This document shows, piece after piece, positions 49,079 to 59,437 of a stretch of DNA of 64,000 nucleotides. The DNA comes from Pasteurella canis. Its GTDB lineage: Bacteria > Pseudomonadota > Gammaproteobacteria > Enterobacterales > Pasteurellaceae. A program made the position numbers and the translations under genes. The first letter of the stretch is position 1; the number at the start of each line of letters is the position of its first letter. Below the pieces are notes generated by a model, which was not told where the DNA came from, searched no databases, and was given only the letters and a program-made list of their open reading frames with translations. The stretch spans positions 1,116,001-1,180,000 of the forward strand of contig NZ_UGTV01000015.1 of assembly GCF_900454865.1 (NCBI RefSeq). Direction: 5' to 3'.

Positions 49079-49936
49079 ATGGAAATTATTATTATAAGTG
49101 GCCGTTCAGGTGCAGGGAAATCTGTTGCTCTCCGTGCTTTAGAAGATATTGGTTATTATTGCGTTGATAATTTACCTCTAGATTTGCTCCCTAAACTAGC
49201 GGATATTTTATCAGTAAATCATAAATCTGTTGCAATCAGCTTAGATATTCGTAATTTACCCTATTCATCAAAAACACTTGAACTATTACTGAATAAAGTA
49301 CAAGAACAACATCAAATTAAAATTATTTTCTTAGATACTGATCGCAGCACTTTAATTCGCCGTTATAGTGACTCACGCCGTTTACATCCATTATCTGTTC
49401 AAGATTTATCATTAGAAGCTGCGATTGACGAGGAACAAAACCACTTAGATCCTCTTATTCAATGTGCTAATTTAATTATTGATACAACGCGTCTTTCTAC
49501 TCATGAGTTAGCTGAACGTTTACGTAATTTTCTGCGTGGTACATCAGATAAAGACTTAAAAATTATTTTCCAATCTTTTGGCTTTAAATATGGTTTACCA
49601 CTAGATGCAGACTATGTATTTGATGTCCGTTTTTTACCAAATCCACATTGGAATCCTGAATTACGCCCGTTAACTGGCTTAGATGATGCTGTTGCAGAAT
49701 TTTTAAATAAACATAATGAAGTTAATCACTTTATTTATCTTACGCGTAACTACATTGAAACTTGGCTGCCGATGTTAGAGCAAAATAATCGCAGTTATTT
49801 AACTATTGCCATCGGTTGTACTGGTGGAAAACATCGCTCAGTGTATATCACGGAACAACTTGGACAATATTTCCAAGCTAAAGGAAAAAATGTTCAAATT
49901 CAGCATAAATCACTCACCAAACACAAGAAGAGCTAA
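49079..49936 (+). CDS. rapZ: RNase adapter protein RapZ
   Basis: 285 residues (E. coli RapZ 284). Walker A is GRSGAGKS near residues 8-15, and the Walker B-like aspartate is in [13 protein letters not shown] near 32. The C-terminal domain carries [16 protein letters not shown] near 246-261, the sensing site for glucosamine-6-phosphate. RapZ delivers the sRNA GlmZ to RNase E to tune GlmS synthesis in E. coli. It is last in the lptCAB-ptsN-rapZ cluster; npr is missing downstream. Confidence 0.93.
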   Translation: MEIIIISGRSGAGKSVALRALEDIGYYCVDNLPLDLLPKLADILSVNHKSVAISLDIRNLPYSSKTLELLLNKVQEQHQIKIIFLDTDRSTLIRRYSDSRRLHPLSVQDLSLEAAIDEEQNHLDPLIQCANLIIDTTRLSTHELAERLRNFLRGTSDKDLKIIFQSFGFKYGLPLDADYVFDVRFLPNPHWNPELRPLTGLDDAVAEFLNKHNEVNHFIYLTRNYIETWLPMLEQNNRSYLTIAIGCTGGKHRSVYITEQLGQYFQAKGKNVQIQHKSLTKHKKS

Positions 49937-49942
49937 ACAAAC

Positions 49943-49970
49943 AAAAAAGGAACAGTTTTGTTCCTTTTTT
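49943..49970. terminator. bidirectional terminator between rapZ and xseA
   Basis: AAAAAAGGAACA (49943-49954) pairs with TGTTCCTTTTTT (49959-49970) around GTTT. Its right edge overlaps the xseA stop codon. Confidence 0.88.
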
Positions 49971-51303
49971 AACGCTTGTTCACTTCCACAATCTCACTAA
50001 TAATACGACCTTGCAGTAAGGTTGTTTTTAAACGTTCTCCAACACGAACCTGTTGAATATTTGTCACAGCTTGACCTAAAGAATTTTCTGCGATCGAATA
50101 CCCTCGAGCTAAGACTTTTAATGGGCTTAGCCCATCTAACTTACCACAAGCATGGGCCAATTGGTGTTGTTTTTGTGTAAATAGACGATTCAATGCGATA
50201 TTCAGTCTTGTCTCTACTTGATAAACATATTGTTGTTGCTTCTGTACACGTAAAGGCAATAGATTATTTTGTATTCGCTTCGACAAGATACTCAATTTAT
50301 CCTGACGTTTATCTATTTGTGCTTGTGTACTTAACTGCAAACGATGGAACAGCTGTTGCATTCTTTGCTGCTGCATTCTTAACTGCACATGTGGATGTTG
50401 ACGTTGTAAACGAAGCCGAACATATTGCAAAGCTTGACTTTTCTCACTAAAGACGCGATCTAGTGCTATTTCTAAACGCTGTTTTTTATAAACCAGTTGT
50501 TGTAATAATTCTTGCTGATCACGACTGACTAATTCCGCTGCTGCTGAAGGAGTAGGAGCGCGTAAATCAGCCACAAAATCCGCGATCGTCACATCTGTCT
50601 CATGTCCAACCGCACTAATAATTGGAATCACTGAATTAAAAATTGCGCGTGCTACAAGCTCTTCATTGAAACACCAGAGATCCTCTAACGAGCCACCTCC
50701 TCGACCGACAATTAATACATCCACTTCTCGGCGCTGGTTTGCCAGCTCAATCATTTGTACAATTTCAATAGCAGCATCTTTACCCTGTACAGCAGTAGGA
50801 TAAATCACGATTTTCAAGCTAGGATCTCGCCGTCGCAATATGTGCAAAATATCTTGTAATGCTGCCCCCGTTTTAGATGTCACAATACCAACAGCTTTAC
50901 TAAAGGGCGGTAGATTTTTCTTAAGATTTTGTGCAAACAGCCCTTCTGCAGCTAACTTCATTTTTAACGTTTCAAACTGCTGCTGTAATAGACCCTCGCC
51001 CGCAGGATGCATGCTTTCAATAATAATCTGATAATCACCTCGCGCCTCATATAAACTGACACTTGCACGAACTAATACTTGCATACCATTTTGCGGACGA
51101 AAACTAACACGTAAGTTTTTCATACGGAACATTGCTGCGCGTATCTGAGCATGTTCATCTTTTAAAGTTAAATACCAATGCCCTGATACTGGCTGACTAA
51201 AATTAGAAATTTCACCCGTTAACCAAACTTGTCCTAGTTGATTTTCTAGCATTAAACGTACAGATTGATTCAATTGAGAAACAGAATAAATTTGATCAGA
51301 CAT
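49969..51303 (-). CDS. xseA: exodeoxyribonuclease VII large subunit
   Basis: 444 residues (E. coli 456). The N-terminal OB domain (about 1-100) starts YSVSQLNQSVRLMLENQLGQVWLTGEISNFSQPVSGHWYLTLKD. The catalytic region includes VGIVTSKTGAALQDILHILRRRDPSLK near 136 and the conserved VGRGGGSLEDLWCFNEE near 195-211 and SAVGHETDVTIADFVADLRAPTPSAAAE near 229. A glutamine-rich coiled-coil occupies 270-390. With XseB it degrades single-stranded DNA. xseB is not in this window. It is convergent with rapZ. Confidence 0.95.
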   Translation of the reverse strand: MSDQIYSVSQLNQSVRLMLENQLGQVWLTGEISNFSQPVSGHWYLTLKDEHAQIRAAMFRMKNLRVSFRPQNGMQVLVRASVSLYEARGDYQIIIESMHPAGEGLLQQQFETLKMKLAAEGLFAQNLKKNLPPFSKAVGIVTSKTGAALQDILHILRRRDPSLKIVIYPTAVQGKDAAIEIVQMIELANQRREVDVLIVGRGGGSLEDLWCFNEELVARAIFNSVIPIISAVGHETDVTIADFVADLRAPTPSAAAELVSRDQQELLQQLVYKKQRLEIALDRVFSEKSQALQYVRLRLQRQHPHVQLRMQQQRMQQLFHRLQLSTQAQIDKRQDKLSILSKRIQNNLLPLRVQKQQQYVYQVETRLNIALNRLFTQKQHQLAHACGKLDGLSPLKVLARGYSIAENSLGQAVTNIQQVRVGERLKTTLLQGRIISEIVEVNKR

Positions 51304-51366
51304 TATTAGAAATACCTTAATTTAGTACATTAATTGCTTCGTTTATAACAGTAACAGATAAAATCA

Positions 51367-52566
51367 CTACAATGACTCAAGCAATACCCAACCATCATCA
51401 ATCCAGTTACATAACGAGTCAATGAACAAGTCTAATGCTGTTTCTGGCTCTTCAGTCTGTGAGCACAAGCTTGTTAAATACGCAAAATCCACTCGCTTAC
51501 CATCAGCAAGTTGTTTTAGGACTTGTGCTTCTATTTCATTTAACTCATCTAGCCATTCACCGTTTGCATAAAGGCGTAATGGGTTCTCAAGATAAACTAA
51601 CTTACAATTATTATCTTGTACAATTGTACTATTCTCTTCTAAAAGCGACCGTACTTCGTCTAAATCACAATATTCCTCAGTTTCCAATAAATCATAACGT
51701 CTACTACTCACAGTTGTCGCTACAGCATGTTCAAATAAATGCTCAAATTGTTCTGATTCCGCTAATTGATCCAAAAATTGCTGTTTCATTGTTCTGACCA
51801 TTACAGAATCTAGTTTACCTGTTTCCTGTTCAGCTGGAGTAAGACGCAGTGGAATATGTAGCTCAGTTGTAGCTATATCAGGTAGTGCTTGACAAATCAC
51901 TTTGTTCACATTTTCTAATAAATCAGCCATATTAGGGTAACGTAAACCAAAAGAGAAAGTTAAACAATCGTTTTCCGCAACACCATAATGTGATAAACGA
52001 GAGGGCACATAAAGAACATCGCCTGGAGCTAAAACCTCATCTAAAATTAGCTCTCCCATATCGTCAAAAATACGGATCGGCTGATTTGCTTTAAATTCTG
52101 TGCTTGGATCACACCATTTACCTAATTGCCAACGACGATGACCATAGCCTTGGACTAAAAACACATCATATTCGTCATAATGCTTACCAACAGAGCCACC
52201 TTTAGGTGCATAAGACACCATAATATCATCGCGTTGCCACTGTGGAATAAACCCAAATGCCCCCCAAAGCTCTCCCAATTCAGTTGACCATTGCTCTAGA
52301 TTTTGAACTAAAACAGACCACTTCTCAGGCAAACCTTTAAAATCGTTAGTATTCAATGGACTACACTTTACTTGCCAATCATTATCTGAAAACTGTTTAA
52401 TTAGACGCGCTGTGACATCTTCTTGTTGTGCTAACTCAATAATATCTTCTGGCTGAAACATATTGACTATTTGTGGTAAGCCATTACGAATTAATAGCGG
52501 TTTTTTTTGCCAATAATCACGTAAAAAGATCGCCGAGGTTATATTTTCTGGTAAACAAAATTTCAT
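51367..52566 (-). CDS. roxA: ribosomal protein uL16 arginine hydroxylase (RoxA, YcfD)
   Basis: 399 residues (E. coli YcfD 373). A JmjC-type cupin binds Fe(II) and 2-oxoglutarate; the metal ligands appear in GKHYDEYDVF (HxD) near residues 132-141 and RLSHYGVA near 197-204. GHRRWQLGKW near 151 follows. The enzyme hydroxylates an arginine of 50S protein uL16, aiding growth. The C-terminal winged-helix domain covers about 300-399. It is followed on this strand by nothing for 63 bases, and preceded by rnfH at 8 bases. Confidence 0.88.
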   Translation of the reverse strand: MKFCLPENITSAIFLRDYWQKKPLLIRNGLPQIVNMFQPEDIIELAQQEDVTARLIKQFSDNDWQVKCSPLNTNDFKGLPEKWSVLVQNLEQWSTELGELWGAFGFIPQWQRDDIMVSYAPKGGSVGKHYDEYDVFLVQGYGHRRWQLGKWCDPSTEFKANQPIRIFDDMGELILDEVLAPGDVLYVPSRLSHYGVAENDCLTFSFGLRYPNMADLLENVNKVICQALPDIATTELHIPLRLTPAEQETGKLDSVMVRTMKQQFLDQLAESEQFEHLFEHAVATTVSSRRYDLLETEEYCDLDEVRSLLEENSTIVQDNNCKLVYLENPLRLYANGEWLDELNEIEAQVLKQLADGKRVDFAYLTSLCSQTEEPETALDLFIDSLCNWIDDGWVLLESL

Positions 52567-52574
52567 ATGTCATC

Positions 52575-52877
52575 CTATTTTTTTTCTTTCTGTTGAGCAG
52601 CTTGTTGCTCAGCACGTTTACGACGAATTTCCTTTGGATCAGCCAATAATGGACGATAGATCTCAACGCGATCGCCTTCTTTTAACAAATCTGTGAGTTT
52701 TGCGGGACGGCTAAAAATACCTACTTTATTTTCTCGTAAATCAATTTCAGTAAATTGTTGCAAAATACCTGACTGCAAAATAGCAGTTTGAATCATTGTA
52801 CCTTCTTCTACACTGAGTTTCTTTAAATAATGTCTATTAGGATAGGCATAAACAACTTCAATATTAATTTGCGCCAC
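52575..52877 (-). CDS. rnfH: RnfH family ubiquitin-like protein
   Basis: 100 residues with a beta-grasp fold: [34 protein letters not shown] is followed by [43 protein letters not shown], the last part being the family signature. The C-terminal tail is basic and glutamine-rich. Function is unknown; it is conserved beside ratA. It overlaps ratA by 14 bases. Confidence 0.88.
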   Translation of the reverse strand: MAQINIEVVYAYPNRHYLKKLSVEEGTMIQTAILQSGILQQFTEIDLRENKVGIFSRPAKLTDLLKEGDRVEIYRPLLADPKEIRRKRAEQQAAQQKEKK

Positions 52878-53304
52878 CGTATACCTCTTTTGCTCTCTGT
52901 TTAAAGGCGTGAATCATTCTGGTTGTTAAATGAGTAAAAATCTGCCCAAATGCCATAGCAATAAGTGGATTAGAAAATTCAAATTCTAATTTTAATGCGA
53001 TTTTACAACTGTGTTCATCTAATTGGTCAAAAGTCCATTCTCCTTGTAAAAATTTAAAAGGACCTTCCACTAATTGCATTTTAATTGAACGATTTTCCAA
53101 CATTGTATTTTGGGTTGTAAAACGTTGACGGATCCCTGCTTTTGCAATGACTAATTCTGCTGTAACTTGATTTGTTTGATCAGTTAAAGTGCGTCCCGCT
53201 ACACAACCTGGTACAAAATCAGGATACTGTTCATAATTATTGACTAATTGATACATCTGCTGTGCACTATAAGCAACTAATGCACTTTGATTAATTATTG
53301 GCAT
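52864..53304 (-). CDS. ratA: RatA family START-like protein (coenzyme Q-binding / ribosome association)
   Basis: 146 residues of START/SRPBCC fold: [28 protein letters not shown] near 13-40 and [62 protein letters not shown]. coli RatA has been reported to block 70S association when overproduced, and its eukaryotic homologue COQ10 binds coenzyme Q, so the physiological role is not settled. RnfH was once proposed as its antitoxin, but the pair lacks most toxin-antitoxin features. It is divergent from the GT9 gene. Confidence 0.85.
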   Translation of the reverse strand: MPIINQSALVAYSAQQMYQLVNNYEQYPDFVPGCVAGRTLTDQTNQVTAELVIAKAGIRQRFTTQNTMLENRSIKMQLVEGPFKFLQGEWTFDQLDEHSCKIALKLEFEFSNPLIAMAFGQIFTHLTTRMIHAFKQRAKEVYGGAN

Positions 53305-53390
53305 CTTATTACTACTTATTTTTCAAAAAAATTTTGTGTATTATAACGGAAAAGTGTGCTCTAAATAAGCAAAGAATTGGGACAACGACA

Positions 53391-54455
53391 ATGAACTTTA
53401 AACAACTATTTATTTTATTATTAGAAAATCGACAAAAACAGCCATCCCCAATTCAATTCAATCAAGTTAAATCGATCCTTCTTCGACCGTTAGGTTTTGC
53501 GATCGGTGATGCTGCTGTCCATACTGCTCACCTCAAACAACTAAAAGCCCTCTTTCCCCAAGCAAAACTAGGCGTTGTTGTGCACGGTGCTAATAAAGCA
53601 ATTTACCAAGCTTCAGGGCTGGTTGATGAATTTGTGGAGCGTAATCTTTTTAGTTATATCAAACACAGTAAAAAATGGGATCTTCTACTCGATTTTGAAA
53701 ACAACTTTAATTCTTCTTCTCTCTTCATGGATCGGATTTTGATGCCCAAATGGATTGTTATTTTCCGCAAATATAATAAGAAGTATTACAATTTTGAGAC
53801 AATTAAAAGCTATGATATTCATTGTCCTCAAAAAGATAATGCGCGTTTAAGTCATTATTTAATGCAATCTGTGTTTGCTGAACATTTTGTGTTGCCAGAA
53901 CCAGAAAGCGTACTAAATACAACAAAAGAAAATCGCCAAAAAGTCGAAAACTTTTGGCAAAACAATAAGTTTCGCTTACTCCTCTGCCCTCAAGGTAGCA
54001 AACGACAAATTCCTGAATCTGAACTCGCGACATTACTCAATGCCAGTTTAGTCGGCGAACTCAATCAAAAAGTAGAATGTCTCGTCGGCTACACGCCAAC
54101 TGCTCAAAATTATTGTGCGCAGCTTATACAATTATGTCCAACATTGGAGATTAAATGCTCACCTAAAACCAGTTTGGACGAATATTTAGCACTCGTTGAA
54201 AGTGCTGATCTTGTTGTTGCAGTAGATGGTGGATCATTACATTTAGCTTGTGCTTTCCAAAAGCCATTACTCAGTTTTTTTGCTAACAGCCAACCTAATT
54301 TAGGCACTTGGGAGCCTCTAATTCCTTCTGATATTCCACACCTTAAAGTCATTAGTGCTCATAGCGAGAACACGACTTCTGGAAATACGCAAAATTTCCC
54401 ATTGGAAAAGGCTATTCCTTGGTTAACTCAACAGATCACAAGAGCACAACATTGA
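53391..54455 (+). CDS. glycosyltransferase family 9 (heptosyltransferase-like)
   Basis: 354 residues from the ATG giving MNFKQLFIL; an upstream extension lacks a start site and reaches into the divergent promoter. The GT9 signatures LLRPLGFAIGDAAVHTAHLKQLKALFP near 28-54, LLLCPQGSKRQIP near 206, and ADLVVAVDGGSLHLACAFQKPLLSFFA near 290-316 are visible. Such enzymes add heptose or related sugars to lipooligosaccharide inner core at the cytoplasmic membrane. The acceptor cannot be named. It has only a weak ribosome site and stands just before pth. Confidence 0.82.
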   Translation: MNFKQLFILLLENRQKQPSPIQFNQVKSILLRPLGFAIGDAAVHTAHLKQLKALFPQAKLGVVVHGANKAIYQASGLVDEFVERNLFSYIKHSKKWDLLLDFENNFNSSSLFMDRILMPKWIVIFRKYNKKYYNFETIKSYDIHCPQKDNARLSHYLMQSVFAEHFVLPEPESVLNTTKENRQKVENFWQNNKFRLLLCPQGSKRQIPESELATLLNASLVGELNQKVECLVGYTPTAQNYCAQLIQLCPTLEIKCSPKTSLDEYLALVESADLVVAVDGGSLHLACAFQKPLLSFFANSQPNLGTWEPLIPSDIPHLKVISAHSENTTSGNTQNFPLEKAIPWLTQQITRAQH

Positions 54456-54513
54456 GTAAAAAGTCGTTTTCCGCTACAATACGCCACTATTTTTGAGTTG
54501 TGGAAGAGAGAGA

Positions 54514-55098
54514 ATGTCTGAAATCAAATTAATTGTGGGATTGGGTAATCCAGGCGATAAATATACGGATACTCGCCACAATGCGGGTGAATGGTTAATT
54601 GCACGTTTAGCACGTCGCTATAATATTAATTTAGTTCTCGAAAATAAGTATTTTGGTAAAACTGCGCGTGCTATCATTCATGGCCATGAAATACGTTTTT
54701 TAGTCCCGACCACATTTATGAACTTAAGTGGAAAAGCCGTGAGTGCACTGGCTAACTTCTATCGTATTAAACCTGAAGAAATTTTAGTCATTCATGATGA
54801 ATTAGATTTACCACCAGGTGTTGTAAAAATTAAACAAGGTGGGGGACATGGTGGTCATAATGGCTTACGCGATACAATTGCACAATTAGCAAATAATAAA
54901 AATTTCTACCGTTTACGTGTTGGTATTGGTCATCCCGGTGATAAAAATTTAGTATCTGCTTATGTATTAAGCAAACCTTCACCAACTGACTGGCAGTTGA
55001 TTGATAAAGCATTAGATGAAGCCACCGCCTGTATTGAAGTTTTAATCAAAGAAGGGATCACTAAAGCGACAAACAGATTAAACAGTTTTAAAGCATAA
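54514..55098 (+). CDS. pth: peptidyl-tRNA hydrolase
   Basis: 194 residues, identical to E. coli Pth in length, from the ATG after GAAGAGAGAGA. It frees stalled peptidyl-tRNAs. [19 protein letters not shown] near 9-27 contains the catalytic histidine; [15 protein letters not shown] near 59 and [26 protein letters not shown] near 93-118 complete the site. ychF follows 37 bases downstream in the conserved pth-ychF pair. Confidence 0.96.
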   Translation: MSEIKLIVGLGNPGDKYTDTRHNAGEWLIARLARRYNINLVLENKYFGKTARAIIHGHEIRFLVPTTFMNLSGKAVSALANFYRIKPEEILVIHDELDLPPGVVKIKQGGGHGGHNGLRDTIAQLANNKNFYRLRVGIGHPGDKNLVSAYVLSKPSPTDWQLIDKALDEATACIEVLIKEGITKATNRLNSFKA

Positions 55099-55135
55099 TT
55101 ATTTTTTAAAGATCACAACGTATTAAGGAAAGAAT

Positions 55136-56227
55136 ATGGGATTTAAATGTGGCATTGTTGGTTTACCTAACGTCGGAAAATCGACATTATTTAATGCATT
55201 AACTAAAGCGGGTATTGAAGCAGCAAATTACCCATTTTGTACGATTGAACCTAATACTGGCGTAGTACCAATGCCCGATTCTCGTCTAGATGCACTTGCG
55301 GCTATCGTTAATCCAGAACGTGTCCTCCCAACAACAATGGAGTTTGTTGATATTGCAGGACTAGTTGCGGGGGCAAGTAAAGGTGAAGGATTAGGGAATA
55401 AATTTTTAGCTAATATTCGTGAAACAGATGCTATTGGACATGTTGTTCGTTGTTTTGAAAATGACGATATCGTACATGTTGCAGGTAAAATTGATCCTGC
55501 CGAAGATATTGATACGATTAACACAGAATTAGCATTAGCAGATTTAGATAGCTGTGAGCGAGCCATACAACGTTTACAAAAACGTGCTAAAGGCGGTGAT
55601 AAAGAGGCTAAGTTTGAACTCTCTATCATGGAAAAAATCTTACCTGTCCTTGAAAATGCAGGAATGATTCGTTCAATTGCTTTGGATAAAGATGAGTTAC
55701 ATGCGATCAAAGGCTATAACTTCTTAACATTAAAACCAACAATGTATATTGCGAATGTCAATGAAGATGGTTTTGAAAATAATCCTTATTTGGATCGTGT
55801 ACGTGAAATTGCAGAAAAAGAAGGTGCAGTAGTTGTACCTGTGTGTGCTGCAATTGAATCTGAAATTGCAGAATTAGACGATGATGAAAAAATTGATTTT
55901 CTCCAAGATCTAGGTATCGAAGAACCTGGTCTAAATCGTGTTATTCGTGCAGGCTATAAATTACTCAACTTGCAAACTTACTTTACTGCGGGTGTTAAAG
56001 AAGTACGCGCTTGGACCATTCCTATTGGTGCGACAGCACCAAAATCAGCTGCAGTGATTCATACGGATTTTGAAAAAGGCTTTATTCGTGCTGAAGTCAT
56101 TTCATATGATGACTTCATCCAATATAAAGGCGAATCTGGCGCCAAAGAGGCAGGCAAATGGCGCTTAGAAGGAAAAGACTATATAGTACAAGACGGCGAT
56201 GTGATGCACTTCCGCTTCAATGTCTAA
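55136..56227 (+). CDS. ychF: redox-regulated ATPase YchF (OLA1 family)
   Basis: 363 residues, the E. coli length. An Obg-type P-loop, GLPNVGKST, is at residues 8-16, and the switch [22 protein letters not shown] near 69-88. The NVNE segment near 202 replaces the NKxD of GTPases, consistent with ATP preference. A C-terminal TGS domain ends [10 protein letters not shown]. It binds ribosomes and responds to oxidative stress. It is followed by an uptake-signal hairpin. Confidence 0.96.
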   Translation: MGFKCGIVGLPNVGKSTLFNALTKAGIEAANYPFCTIEPNTGVVPMPDSRLDALAAIVNPERVLPTTMEFVDIAGLVAGASKGEGLGNKFLANIRETDAIGHVVRCFENDDIVHVAGKIDPAEDIDTINTELALADLDSCERAIQRLQKRAKGGDKEAKFELSIMEKILPVLENAGMIRSIALDKDELHAIKGYNFLTLKPTMYIANVNEDGFENNPYLDRVREIAEKEGAVVVPVCAAIESEIAELDDDEKIDFLQDLGIEEPGLNRVIRAGYKLLNLQTYFTAGVKEVRAWTIPIGATAPKSAAVIHTDFEKGFIRAEVISYDDFIQYKGESGAKEAGKWRLEGKDYIVQDGDVMHFRFNV

Positions 56228-56240
56228 AATTGATTAAAAG

Positions 56241-56278
56241 AGCACCGCACTTTAATTATATAAGTGCGGTGCTTTTTC
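56241..56278 (+). terminator. ychF terminator made of an inverted uptake-signal pair
   Basis: AGCACCGCACTT (56241-56252) pairs perfectly with AAGTGCGGTGCT (56262-56273), followed by TTTT. Both arms include an exact uptake signal (56244-56252, 56262-56270). Confidence 0.92.
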
Positions 56279-56314
56279 ATTGACATTCATCATAAAAAAA
56301 TAAGAGAAGACAAG

Positions 56315-57724
56315 ATGTCGAATAAAAAAATTGGATTATTATCCCTGACTGCATTAGTACTCAGTTCAATGATCGGTTCAGGAATCTTCAGTCTGCCTCA
56401 AAATATGGCTGAGGTCGCTGGTGCTGAAGCATTAATTATTGGCTGGATTATCACTGGTATTGGTATCATCTTTCTTGGCTTATCTTTTTTCTATATATCT
56501 CGCTTGAAACCTGAACTTGATGGTGGAATTTATACTTACGCACGTGAAGGCTTTGGCGATTTAGTGGGATTTCTCTCTGCATGGGGATACTGGTTGTGCG
56601 CGACAATCGGGAGTGTAGGATATTTAGTTGTTGCCTTTGAAGGATTAGGTTTATTCACTGATAGCGCAGATCATGTACTATTTGGGCAAGGCAATACGCT
56701 TTTTGCTTTTTTGGGTGCTTCCATTGTTGTTTGGTTAGTTCACTGGTTGATCACAAGAGGCGTCAAAGAAGCCGCTTTTCTTAATCTACTCGCCACTTTT
56801 GTGAAAGCTTTCCCATTAATCTTATTTATTCTCTTAGCTGCTTGGTATTTTTCACCACAAACCTTTAATTATGATATTAAAGCCGTTGAACTAAAGAATA
56901 ATATTTCCGATCAAGTTAAAAATACGATGTTAATTACATTATGGGTGTTTGTTGGTGTTGAAGGTGCTGCTGTCCTTTCAGCACATGCTAAAAAACGCAG
57001 TGATGTCGGACTAGCTACCGTATTAGGTATTGTGATTGCCTTAATTTTATATGTTGCAATTACAGTTTTATCGCTCGGGATCCTACCTCGTGAAACAATT
57101 GCCAATATGCCGAATCCTTCTATGGCAGGGTTGCTAGAAAGTATGATTGGCAGTAGTGGCAAAATTATTATAACCGCTTGTTTAATTGTCTCCGTACTCG
57201 CCTCATACATTAGTTGGACAATGTATTCAGCCGAAGTCCCTTATCGTGGCGCAAAAAATGGCGCATTTCCTAAAATCCTCAATAAAGTGAATCAAAATGA
57301 GACTCCAATCAATTCACTTTGGTTTACTAATATCGTTGTACAATTTTGCTTAATATTAGTACTAATGACCGGGAAAAGCTACAATGCGCTGTTATTGATC
57401 TCAACCTCTATGATTCTAGTACCCTATTTATTAATTGGTGCTTATTTACTTAAATTATCTATTCAACAAAATAGTGCTTGGCACATCAAGTTAACAGGTC
57501 TGATAGCATCTATTTATGGTTTATGGATTCTTTATGCCGCAGGCTTAAACTACTTATTACTATCTGTCTTACTTTATGTACCAGGCATCGTTATTTATTT
57601 ATATTCAAGGTACCAACATCAAGGTAAAACTCTACAACTTAAAACAAACGAAAAAGTTTTACTATGTATAATTACTGTGGCGTTTATATTTGCGCTATAT
57701 AATAACATAAACAATCTTACCTAA
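56315..57724 (+). CDS. APC-superfamily basic amino acid antiporter (arginine/ornithine type)
   Basis: 469 residues from the ATG after AAGAGAAGACAAG; a longer frame crosses the preceding terminator and is rejected. About 12 membrane helices. SMIGSGIFSLPQNMAE near 18-33 holds the substrate-binding GSGIF of APC carriers, DGGIYTYAREGFGDLVGFLSAWGYWL near 68 and VFVGVEGAAVLSAHAKKRSDVG near 218 resemble the ArcD/YdgI group of basic amino acid/polyamine antiporters. The likely cargo is arginine, ornithine or lysine. It is convergent with a LysR gene. Confidence 0.82.
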   Translation: MSNKKIGLLSLTALVLSSMIGSGIFSLPQNMAEVAGAEALIIGWIITGIGIIFLGLSFFYISRLKPELDGGIYTYAREGFGDLVGFLSAWGYWLCATIGSVGYLVVAFEGLGLFTDSADHVLFGQGNTLFAFLGASIVVWLVHWLITRGVKEAAFLNLLATFVKAFPLILFILLAAWYFSPQTFNYDIKAVELKNNISDQVKNTMLITLWVFVGVEGAAVLSAHAKKRSDVGLATVLGIVIALILYVAITVLSLGILPRETIANMPNPSMAGLLESMIGSSGKIIITACLIVSVLASYISWTMYSAEVPYRGAKNGAFPKILNKVNQNETPINSLWFTNIVVQFCLILVLMTGKSYNALLLISTSMILVPYLLIGAYLLKLSIQQNSAWHIKLTGLIASIYGLWILYAAGLNYLLLSVLLYVPGIVIYLYSRYQHQGKTLQLKTNEKVLLCIITVAFIFALYNNINNLT

Positions 57725-57738
57725 TTAAGTGCTGGCAA

Positions 57739-57747
57739 AAGTGCGGT
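57739..57747 (+). repeat. DNA uptake signal sequence (intergenic)
   Basis: Exact AAGTGCGGT in GGCAAAAGTGCGGTCAGTTTT, in the 28-base gap between the convergent permease and LysR genes. Confidence 0.92.
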
Positions 57748-57752
57748 CAGTT

Positions 57753-58631
57753 TTAGCGCATTTTTGCCATCTCTTTTCTAATCCATTGTAGAAAAAGCAT
57801 TTTCTTTGGATGAGTAGTAAAGTCAGTTTCTGATAATAAATAATAAGCAGAACCATCAGGTATAAAACCATAAGGTGCTTGCAAAATCCCTTGATTAATT
57901 TCCTGTTCGACCATCCACTGAGAAACAAGTGCTACCCCAACTCCACCAAGTGCGCCTTGTAAAGCAAGAAAAAAACGCTCAAAAAAGACATCATGATACA
58001 AAGGAAAATCTATACCTGTTCTTTCCATCCAATCTTGCCAAGCTCGTGGGCGAGTATAAGTATGTAACTTTTGTTTTAATGTTAAATTTGGGATATGTAC
58101 AGGTCCCATATATTCATCTGCTATTTTTTCTGCGTACAAATTCTGTGACCAAATAAAATCATTACGACGCAACGCAATATCAATCGTATGGCGCTTAAAA
58201 TCCACTTGACCACCAGCAGCCAAAACGACAAGATTAAATTGATATTCGGCTTGAAACTGTGCCATTCGTGGAATCAACCATTTCATTGCTAAAGTAGGTT
58301 CACAAGACACAACGAGATCATCATTTTGTTTCTTATTAATTTTTTGTAAACCCAATTCCAATGTATTGAAAGCAGCTTGGCAAGTTTCATATAAACATTG
58401 TCCTGTTGCAGAAAGCACTAAATTACGCCCATTTTTTACAAACAATGCTTCAGCAAAATACTGCTCAAGTAATTTAATTTGTTTACTCACTGCACTATGA
58501 GTGACTGACAATTTTTCTGCTGCCATAGTGACACTGCCATACTCTGCCACAAAATAGAAAAACTTAAGTGCCTTTATTGGCAAGCGCTTTATTTGTTCCA
58601 AAATCTCACACCTCATTGTCATTTTTTTCAA
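57753..58631 (-). CDS. LysR family transcriptional regulator (GcvA-like)
   Basis: Up to 292 residues. The winged-helix DNA-binding domain lies near residues 15-75: IKALKFFYFVAEYGSVTMAAEKLSVTHSAVSKQIKLLE. The effector domain follows (from about 105). The sequence is most like GcvA/AmpR-type members. A TTG start giving about 282 residues is possible because GAGG precedes it at a better distance than any sequence before the first ATG. It is divergent from a LysE-type exporter gene with 62 bases between the starts, so it probably controls that gene. No exact operator can be named. Confidence 0.82.
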   Translation of the reverse strand: MKKMTMRCEILEQIKRLPIKALKFFYFVAEYGSVTMAAEKLSVTHSAVSKQIKLLEQYFAEALFVKNGRNLVLSATGQCLYETCQAAFNTLELGLQKINKKQNDDLVVSCEPTLAMKWLIPRMAQFQAEYQFNLVVLAAGGQVDFKRHTIDIALRRNDFIWSQNLYAEKIADEYMGPVHIPNLTLKQKLHTYTRPRAWQDWMERTGIDFPLYHDVFFERFFLALQGALGGVGVALVSQWMVEQEINQGILQAPYGFIPDGSAYYLLSETDFTTHPKKMLFLQWIRKEMAKMR

Positions 58632-58693
58632 TTTTATCCTAATTTATTTTCAGGCAAAATACAGGCAGTTTTACTTTTGTTCAAGGAGAAAAA

Positions 58694-59296
58694 ATGGATG
58701 AATTAATCGCTGTAATGAGTATTACTGTTCTCGCTGTTATCAGCCCTGGTAGTGATTTTGCAATGGTTAGTAGAAATAGTTACCTCTATGGTAAAAAAGC
58801 AGGTATGCTCACAGCTATTGGTATTGCTACCGCTGTATGGGTACATGTATTTTATACAGTTTTTGGGGTAAGTATACTGCTTATTACATTCCCAATACTG
58901 TTCCATTTTTTCAAAATATTAGGTGCCTGTTATCTCATTTATATTGGCATACAAACTTATCGTCATCCAGTAATACAAGTCAATTTACAACTTACGGATA
59001 CACTATTAACGTCTATGTCCGCCTTCAAGATAGGTTTTATCACTAACGCATTTAACCCTAAAACAACACTTTTTGTATTAAGTACTTTCACACAAATGGT
59101 CAATGCTAAAACGTCTCTTTGGATTCAATTAGGTTATGGTGCATTTATGTCACTAACTCATCTTATATGGTTTGCACTCGTTGCCTTATTATTATCACAA
59201 ACTGCTATTCGTCATTTGTTATTAGCCAAACAAATCTATATCAATCGGATAATTGGCGTAATTTTAGTCGTACTAGGTAGTTTATTACTTATTTAG
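58694..59296 (+). CDS. LysE/RhtB family amino acid exporter
   Basis: 200 residues with six hydrophobic segments. The family start is MSITVLAVISPGSDFAMVSRNSYLYGKKAGMLTAIGIA (near residues 8-45); SPGSDFAM corresponds to the PGPDF of RhtB proteins. The mid-region carries FKIGFITNAFNPKTTLFVLSTFTQM near 111. It would export an amino acid or analogue across the inner membrane. AAGGAGAAAAA precedes the ATG. Divergent coupling to a LysR gene is the usual arrangement of these exporters. Confidence 0.85.
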   Translation: MDELIAVMSITVLAVISPGSDFAMVSRNSYLYGKKAGMLTAIGIATAVWVHVFYTVFGVSILLITFPILFHFFKILGACYLIYIGIQTYRHPVIQVNLQLTDTLLTSMSAFKIGFITNAFNPKTTLFVLSTFTQMVNAKTSLWIQLGYGAFMSLTHLIWFALVALLLSQTAIRHLLLAKQIYINRIIGVILVVLGSLLLI

Positions 59297-59437
59297 CACT
59301 ATACTGTCTCATTTTTATTGTATTAAATCTTCTTTATCTGTCGAAATAAATAGTCTATATCTTGTTCAGTTTGGTATAGTAATCATACTTCATCTACATC
59401 GAACTAAAGTAGCTCACTTTTTTAAGGAATAATGATA

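Noticed and set aside
52575-53304. RnfH-RatA as a toxin-antitoxin system
   Set aside because: The pair has the historic name, but the order, overlap and house-keeping neighbours match conserved core genes; no addiction-module features such as an autoregulatory operator are seen.
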